Source: Bugulina stolonifera
Lineage: Eukaryota; Bryozoa; Gymnolaemata; Cheilostomatida; Bugulidae
Length of the DNA: 64,000 nt
Assembly: GCA_935421135.1 (NCBI GenBank)
Contig: OW285194.1
Coordinates: forward strand, 11,307,376 to 11,371,375
Reading direction: 5' to 3'
How positions within the stretch are numbered: position 1 is the stretch's first letter; each line of letters starts with the position of its first letter. Below the pieces are notes generated by a model. That model saw only the letters and a list, made by a program, of their open reading frames with translations, made no database searches and was not told the DNA's origin. Shown in pieces: positions 58,524 through 64,000 of the stretch. The translations under genes were made by a program, and so were the position numbers.

Positions 58524-61500
58524 ATGGATCTAGCAGAACCTATGGACATTGATGACCCTCCAAGGTAGATGTGATAATGTTATAGTTATTATAACTGTTA
58601 TTACTGTAGCATGGATGAACCAACATGCTAACTGTATAATAATATAGTGTGTTATTGTTGGCTGTATCTAAATGTATGATATCAACTAGTGGGTGTCAAG
58701 AATCGAGGTGATATATGAATTCATAAGGCTGTTTTGTCTTAAAATCTATAGACATACATGTACATAAATATAATAATAGTTATTTGTTTATTTATTAATA
58801 GCTGCTTTAACAACCTTCTGATATAATATTTTATCCTGTTTATATATTTTTGGATTTGAATGAAGTGCCATTTATACAATGGATATGCATGAATGTTCAC
58901 TATTACATGCATTTCTGTTTCAAATTGTTTTTTCAAAGGAAGTGGTGATTGAGATTTTTGCTAATCTACTCATGCTCTGTTAATTTAGCAATTACTGTAT
59001 CATCATTCTGTATGGCTAATGTTGATTTATTCAGTCAACTTTAGTTATAGCGGGCAGGAAGTTGGTTTAGAAGGTGATGTGATTGATTACAGAGAAAGAC
59101 CCAAGTTTGTCAGAAGAGAGAAACTACGTGTAAAATATTCCTGCGTACTTTGCTCTGATGTTCTAGTTTCAGCTCACCAAACAATTTGTGGAAATCAGTA
59201 AGAACAAACAATTCATCTATCACAACGTAAAGTGTTGTTATTGAGATATTGTATTGTTGTGTTTGGATTATCCAATTCAGTTCTGGCTGATTACTTACTT
59301 ATTTTTACCAGTGCAAATAATTATGGGAAATTTGATAACTGATGTGAAATTTGTGTCAATTGTACCTGCATGTTTTGCATCTTATATACATGTACAAGCC
59401 TTGCTTCCAGTTAAGGCAGTAAATCTCTTGACACACTAATGGCTGAAAAGCAGTGTTGAGTAGAAAAATTTCAAAATGGAATCTTACGGATTAGTATTGT
59501 ATAGCTATCCACCTAACCTTATGGTAGCTAAGAAATTAGTGAATTACTAAAGTGGAAAAAAGTTATGCTCTGAGGGGATTGAACTCAAAACCTTATGAAT
59601 GAGTGCCAAGCACTCTACCTCTACTTGCTAATAAAGTGAGGGTACACGCCTGCTGGCCGTATAATCACTAAAATTGAGACCGGTACACACCTTTTACTCC
59701 TGTATAACCACACTTCGAACACTGTTAGAAAGAGTTGAAGATTCAAACTGATTCATTTTACTGAGTCCACAGGCTAAGGAAAGTGACACACTGCAATGAA
59801 CCTTGTCGTTTACAACAGTGTGCCACTTTACGTAGCCTGTGGTTAGCTTAAGGTTTGTGCATCAGTCTACTTATTAGAATATTTATGCACTTGGCTGACG
59901 AAGCTTCTGATCTATACCGTCATGTATATATATTAGAAGCTGAATCCAATTGATGGTGTAGGCAGTAAGTTTGCATGACATTTCTACTGCTGGAGCTATA
60001 GGGAATGTTATTAATGTTACCGCTCTTTAAATTTTATACTAATGTCCGCATGAAAAACTTTAGCCTTAGCACATTCAATATAAAATAGTGTGCTTTAACC
60101 TTGCTATTTGTAGAGCGTGTCAGAAATGCATTGCAGAAAAGTTTGGACTGGAATATCGAATATCTTGTCCTCTACCTCATGGTGACAATAACACCTCAGA
60201 GTCTCGAAACTCTCCTCCAGAGTTATGTTTGAAAGCAGGTCTTTCACGGGAACAGGTGGTTCCTGACCACAAAATCCAGCTCATTCTACAAAAAGAGAAA
60301 TGTTTCTGTAGATACAAAGAACTGGGATGTAAGGAGGAAGTTGCTTGGTACAAACTGCAGGTTAGGTTGATGCAATGTTGGATGTTGTCAATGTAGTCTG
60401 AGGGATTGAGACTGGGCTATTTTTTGTACAGTTCTGCAAAGAATTACCATTATTTTAGAAGTTGAATTGTTTGAATTGGAACTCAAACTAAACTTCTTCC
60501 ACATATATGCAATCACATTGGGCATGTGTTTTTTATCCATATTGAGCACACCTCTCACCAAAATTAAGTACGGCATTTTGATTGGTTATGACAAGTGTTG
60601 AGTTCCACCCCTCCCGTTCTTTAGAAAAATCATTTAGAATGTCTAATGTTCTGCTAAACTGTTCATTGCAAACTACAAACTATATTTTACTCAGGAACAT
60701 GAGAACTGCTGCAAATATCAAGAAGTGCGATGCCCCAATAAAGGATGTAATGAAATATTTGGTAAAACAAACCAAAGGCGACACCTTAAGTTATGCAAAT
60801 ATGCACTAGTGCAATGCCAACTGTGTCTCAGCACTGTATCAAGGCAGCACTTTAAGGTGGGTGACTCAAATAGCGTATCGAATAGCAGTTATGAACTTCT
60901 GCTATGTAAAATTGCAGGCCAATTGATAAAACTGACCAATTATATATTATTCATCAAATATGTAGGAAGGTACATGTAGATTTACTTCAGATAAATCACC
61001 ATTCTAGTCAGCAGAATATTGACTTAGTCTGGATTTGTCTTTTGCTTTGAAATGTGAGTATGGTGTGTATTGAAAAGACAACTCGTAGTGTTGCATAAAA
61101 ATGCAATCTCGCCTCATATCACGCCATGTTTGACAAAAGCAATCTCACTGTATCTCCGTTACCACACGAGCAAGCAATCTCACTGTAACTCCGTTACCAC
61201 ACGAGCAAGCAATCAGCTGGCAGTTATTGTAATGCACTATAATTGTACTAATTGTAGGAAGCCAAAGAATACACTTTGAAGCAAGTGAAAACTTTGGGTT
61301 CAAATCTCAATATCAGCAACACCAGCGATTGCAGCCAGAAATTAGTAGACAGTCTGGAAGCTCTATCTGCAGCATCAGAACATATAAAGGTGCTAGAAGA
61401 AAGAATATCTTACATCAAGAAAGGACTGAAGAACTCGGAAATCGGTAGGTTTTGTAGGCAACACCACAAGGTGTATTTATTGCAAAGTGTGCTACAATGT

Positions 61501-62414
61501 CAGCTGACTGACAGACTCACAGATAATTGACTACACAGTTATTCTTTGCTACTAGAACAATCCCTCGCACATAGCCAGAGTTCCGACCCTTCCAAACGGA
61601 TTGGTGGGTAAGTTGGTGATTGACTGAATAATGTAGAATATGGCCTGGTGCTGAGCATTCACAGTTCTACTGTTAATCGCCATCACCCCACCGATTCACA
61701 ACATACATGTAGAAGTTGGATCTTAGGCTAATTTAGTGGTGCAGTGTACCTTTAATTGATAGCGCAAACATATCATTGGTTTTAAAAGATTTGAGTCTTA
61801 ATCTCTGACAGAAAACCTTGGCCAAATTTCTAAACTGATTCACTGACAGATCACCTGGATATCAGGCTAAGACTAAATAAATAATGATGCTGAAATAATA
61901 AGCAGTAGTTTCCTCATATCTCATAAATTTATAAAATATAGAATATTATACATACATTGTACATGTAGGTGAACAATTGAAACAAGTGATATGCAATAAA
62001 GAACTTTACCAAAGAGAAACCAGTACTAGCAGAAAAAGAAAGCCAGTCGAGGCCGATTGCACTGAGGGAAGTAAAAGACGCGCAACACATTGGCCAGACG
62101 GAGCAGGGTACGATAACAGAGACCAAAGTAAACGTGAAGATGTGCGCAGAAGTAGGCGTGAGAGAAGTTCTTCAGAAAGACATAGAATTCAGCACGAAGG
62201 TAGAGATGAGGGAAACACTTCAGGGAGGAGTAGAAATAGGCATGAAAGTAGAAATGGGAAAAGCTCATCAGAAAGATATGAAAAAACGTATGAACGTAGA
62301 AATGGGAGTAACTCCTCAGAAAGGTATGGAAGCAAGCATGAAGAGAAGAGTAGGAGAAGTTCTCTAGAGAGAAATGGAAACCAGTACACACAGAGGGATG
62401 AGAGGCGTACTTGA
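58524..62414 (+). CDS. TRAF-like adaptor 3: RING-like, one zinc-finger exon, coiled coil, RS/ERN-rich tail, no MATH
   Basis: Exons 58524-58564, 59051-59197, 60114-60360, 60695-60856, 61258-61444 and 61969-62414 total 1,230 nt (409 aa) with consistent phases. Exon 1 resembles TRAF-1 (PMDIDDP against SMDIDHS). The RING-like finger (CVLCSDVL, TICGNQACQKC, CPLPHGD) again lacks the CGH histidine. One TRAF-type zinc-finger exon (CPNKGCNEIFGKTNQRRH, CQLCLSTVSRQHF) of 162 nt equals exon 4 of TRAF-1. A coiled coil (QVKTLGSNLN to KKGLKNSEIG) precedes a basic, repetitive tail with SSSER, RRNG and SRRSS motifs, ending in RRT and TGA. No MATH exon is found before the window end, so either the gene lost MATH or further exons lie beyond 64000. 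The tail's acceptor is again GTACATGTAG|GT. Confidence 0.86.
59475..59690 (-). mobile_element. tRNA-derived SINE, family 1, minus-strand copy
   Basis: Read on the minus strand it gives GTAGAGGTAGAGTGCTTGGC, CATTCATAAGG, GAGTTCAATCCC and TTTAGTAATTCACTAATTTC in the same order and spacing as 50438-50670. It lies in intron 2 of TRAF-3. Confidence 0.7.
61139..61208. repeat. 35-bp direct repeat, two copies
   Basis: Two adjacent units beginning GCAATCTCACTGTA and ending CCACACGAGCAA, differing at one base, in TRAF-3 intron 4. Confidence 0.92.
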
Positions 62415-62640
62415 GAGAGACATGGAAAGCAAAATAAAAGCAGGAATGGAGATGGGAGTAACGATGAAGGAGACTGATACAGGTAGGCATATTATGATAC
62501 GCACGGAAACAGAAGTAACACTTGGCATGGAAACAGAATTACATGTATGCTTGGCATGGAAACAGAAGTAATACTTGGCATGAAAACAGAATTATGCTTG
62601 GCATGGAAACAAACTTGGAGGTACAAATATACTGAGAAGC
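62415..62640 (+). repeat. Degenerate continuation of the TRAF-3 tail repeat
   Basis: After the TGA the same frame still encodes RNG, SN and HGNR-like blocks interrupted by further stops. It then passes into tandem ACTTGGCATGGAAACAGAA units of about 24-30 bp (62515-62610). This looks like former tail-coding DNA that decayed after the stop arose. Confidence 0.6.
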
Positions 62641-62937
62641 ATTGATACGGATAATGAAAATATGCAGCGAGAAAAAATCTGACATCACACAAGTGAGGCA
62701 CATAAAGGTAACGATGTATTGAAGTAATGGTGAGGGTAGACATGAAAACATCTATCTGGACAGACAAGGCCAAGCAAGTAATAACGACGATAGACGCAGA
62801 CACAAATGTGGTGGAAGCAGCACAACCATTTTAACCATTTCTATTGCCGTGGAAACAGATAAAATAATGGTAATAAGTCCGGGAAGTGGAAACAGTAGGA
62901 ATTCTGGAAACGATAATTATTGTCTTAGACTAGTCTT

Positions 62938-63885
62938 AGACTAGTATAGACATAACCTACACTGTAGTATAGATATAACCTACACTGGAGTATAGACATA
63001 ACCTACACTGTAGTATAGACATAACCTACACTGTAGTATAGACATAACCTACACTGTAGTATAGACATAACCTACACTGTAGTATAGACATAACCTACAC
63101 TGTAGTATAGACATAACCTACACTGTAGTATAGACATAACCTACACTGTAGTATAGACATAACCTACACTGTAGTATAGACATAACCTACACTGTAGTAT
63201 AGACATAACCTACACTGTCGTATAGACATAACCTACACTGTAGTATTATAGACATAACCTACACTGTGGTATAGACATAACCTACACTGTAGTATTATAG
63301 ACATAACCTACACTGTAGTATAGACATAACCTACACTGTAGTATAGACATAACCTACACTGTAGTATAGACATAACCTACACTGTAGTATAGACATAACC
63401 TACACTGTAGTATAGACATAACCTACACTGTAGTATAGACATAACCTACACTGGAGTATAGACATAACCTACACTGGAGTATAGACATAACCTACACTGT
63501 AGTATTATAGACATAACCTACACTGTAGTATAGACATAACCTACACTGTAGTATAGACATAACCTACACTGTAGTATTATAGACATAACCTACACTGTAG
63601 TATAGACATAACCTACACTGTAGTATAGACATAACCTACACTGTAGTATAGACATAACCTACACTGTAGTATAGACATAACCTACACTGTAGTATAGACA
63701 TAACCTACACTGTAGTATAGACATAACCTACACTGTAGTATAGACATAACCTACACTGTAGTATAGACATAACCTACACTGTAGTATAGACATAACCTAC
63801 ACTGTAGTATTATAGACATAACCTACACTGTAGTATAGACATAACCTACACTGTAGTATAAACATAACCTACACTGTAGTGTTTT
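62938..63885. repeat. 23-bp minisatellite (TATAGACATAACCTACACTG..), about 41 copies
   Basis: Highly homogeneous head-to-tail units with occasional 3-bp insertions (TAGTATTATAG) and single-base variants (TGGAG, TGTCG). It fills the space downstream of TRAF-3. DNA after it (63886-64000) has no visible feature. Confidence 0.98.
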
Positions 63886-64000
63886 ATGGTTTGTAATGTA
63901 GGAAATGGTGACCTACAGTCCCATACTGTTGCACAGATTTACATATATACCTACTATTGCAATGTTTAGCCTCTGTTTTAAACATTATGTTAGCCTGTGA

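Noticed and set aside
62026..62803. Minus-strand frames of 66-154 codons rich in Phe, Leu, Ser and His
   Set aside because: They are antisense shadows of the TRAF-3 tail exon and its repeats.

Overview
The window is eukaryotic, animal-type DNA: AT-rich, with spliced genes (GT-AG introns from under 100 bp to about 10 kb), many minisatellites, foldback elements and several transposon classes. The genes (eIF3 subunit K, TRAF-family adaptors with MATH domains, a HARBI1-type transposase) point to an invertebrate metazoan. A sponge or other early-branching marine animal would fit, but the sequence alone does not fix the species. Three host blocks can be read exon by exon: an eIF3K gene on the minus strand (8.71-30.19 kb), and three tandem TRAF-like genes on the plus strand (35.45-44.06, 48.45-56.91 and 58.52-62.41 kb). 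A possible PAN/apple-domain exon lies at the left edge on the minus strand.

The eIF3K gene has been enlarged by mobile DNA. Intron 3 holds a complete-looking 5.77-kb PIF/Harbinger element (48-bp terminal inverted repeats, TAA target duplication) with a DDE transposase and a MADF/Myb-like gene. Intron 6 holds the most unusual object here, a 7,792-bp element (9759-17550) with roughly 500-bp terminal inverted repeats beginning AG and ending CT. A 6-bp duplication GACCTT flanks it, inside a 16-bp minisatellite. The architecture recalls Polinton/Maverick elements, but no polymerase, integrase, ATPase, protease or transposase can be found. It carries instead two divergent spliced genes: an ankyrin protein resembling IkB/NF-kB-precursor ankyrin domains, and an unrecognised Cys/His plus Ser/Thr-rich protein with a one-base frame break in a homopolymer. 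Intron 7 holds a LINE reverse-transcriptase relic.

The TRAF cluster shares exon lengths and phases, so it arose by tandem duplication. All three RING fingers lack the usual His of the CGH motif. TRAF-1 (567 aa) and TRAF-2 (487 aa) have RING, TRAF-type zinc fingers, coiled coil and MATH. TRAF-3 (409 aa) keeps RING, one zinc-finger exon and the coiled coil but ends in an RS/ERN-rich repetitive tail instead of MATH. Two TRAF-2 splice acceptors lie at the ends of tandem-repeat arrays. TRAF proteins and IkB proteins act in the same NF-kB signalling pathway in animals, so an IkB-like gene carried by a mobile element about 20 kb from a TRAF cluster is noteworthy, though the proximity may be chance.

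The remaining DNA (355-8.6 kb, 30.2-35.4 kb, 44.1-48.4 kb, 56.9-58.5 kb, 62.4-64 kb) shows no convincing genes. It holds minisatellites, two tRNA-derived SINE-like families, a TTAA-flanked MITE, perfect and imperfect hairpins, and another dispersed repeat.
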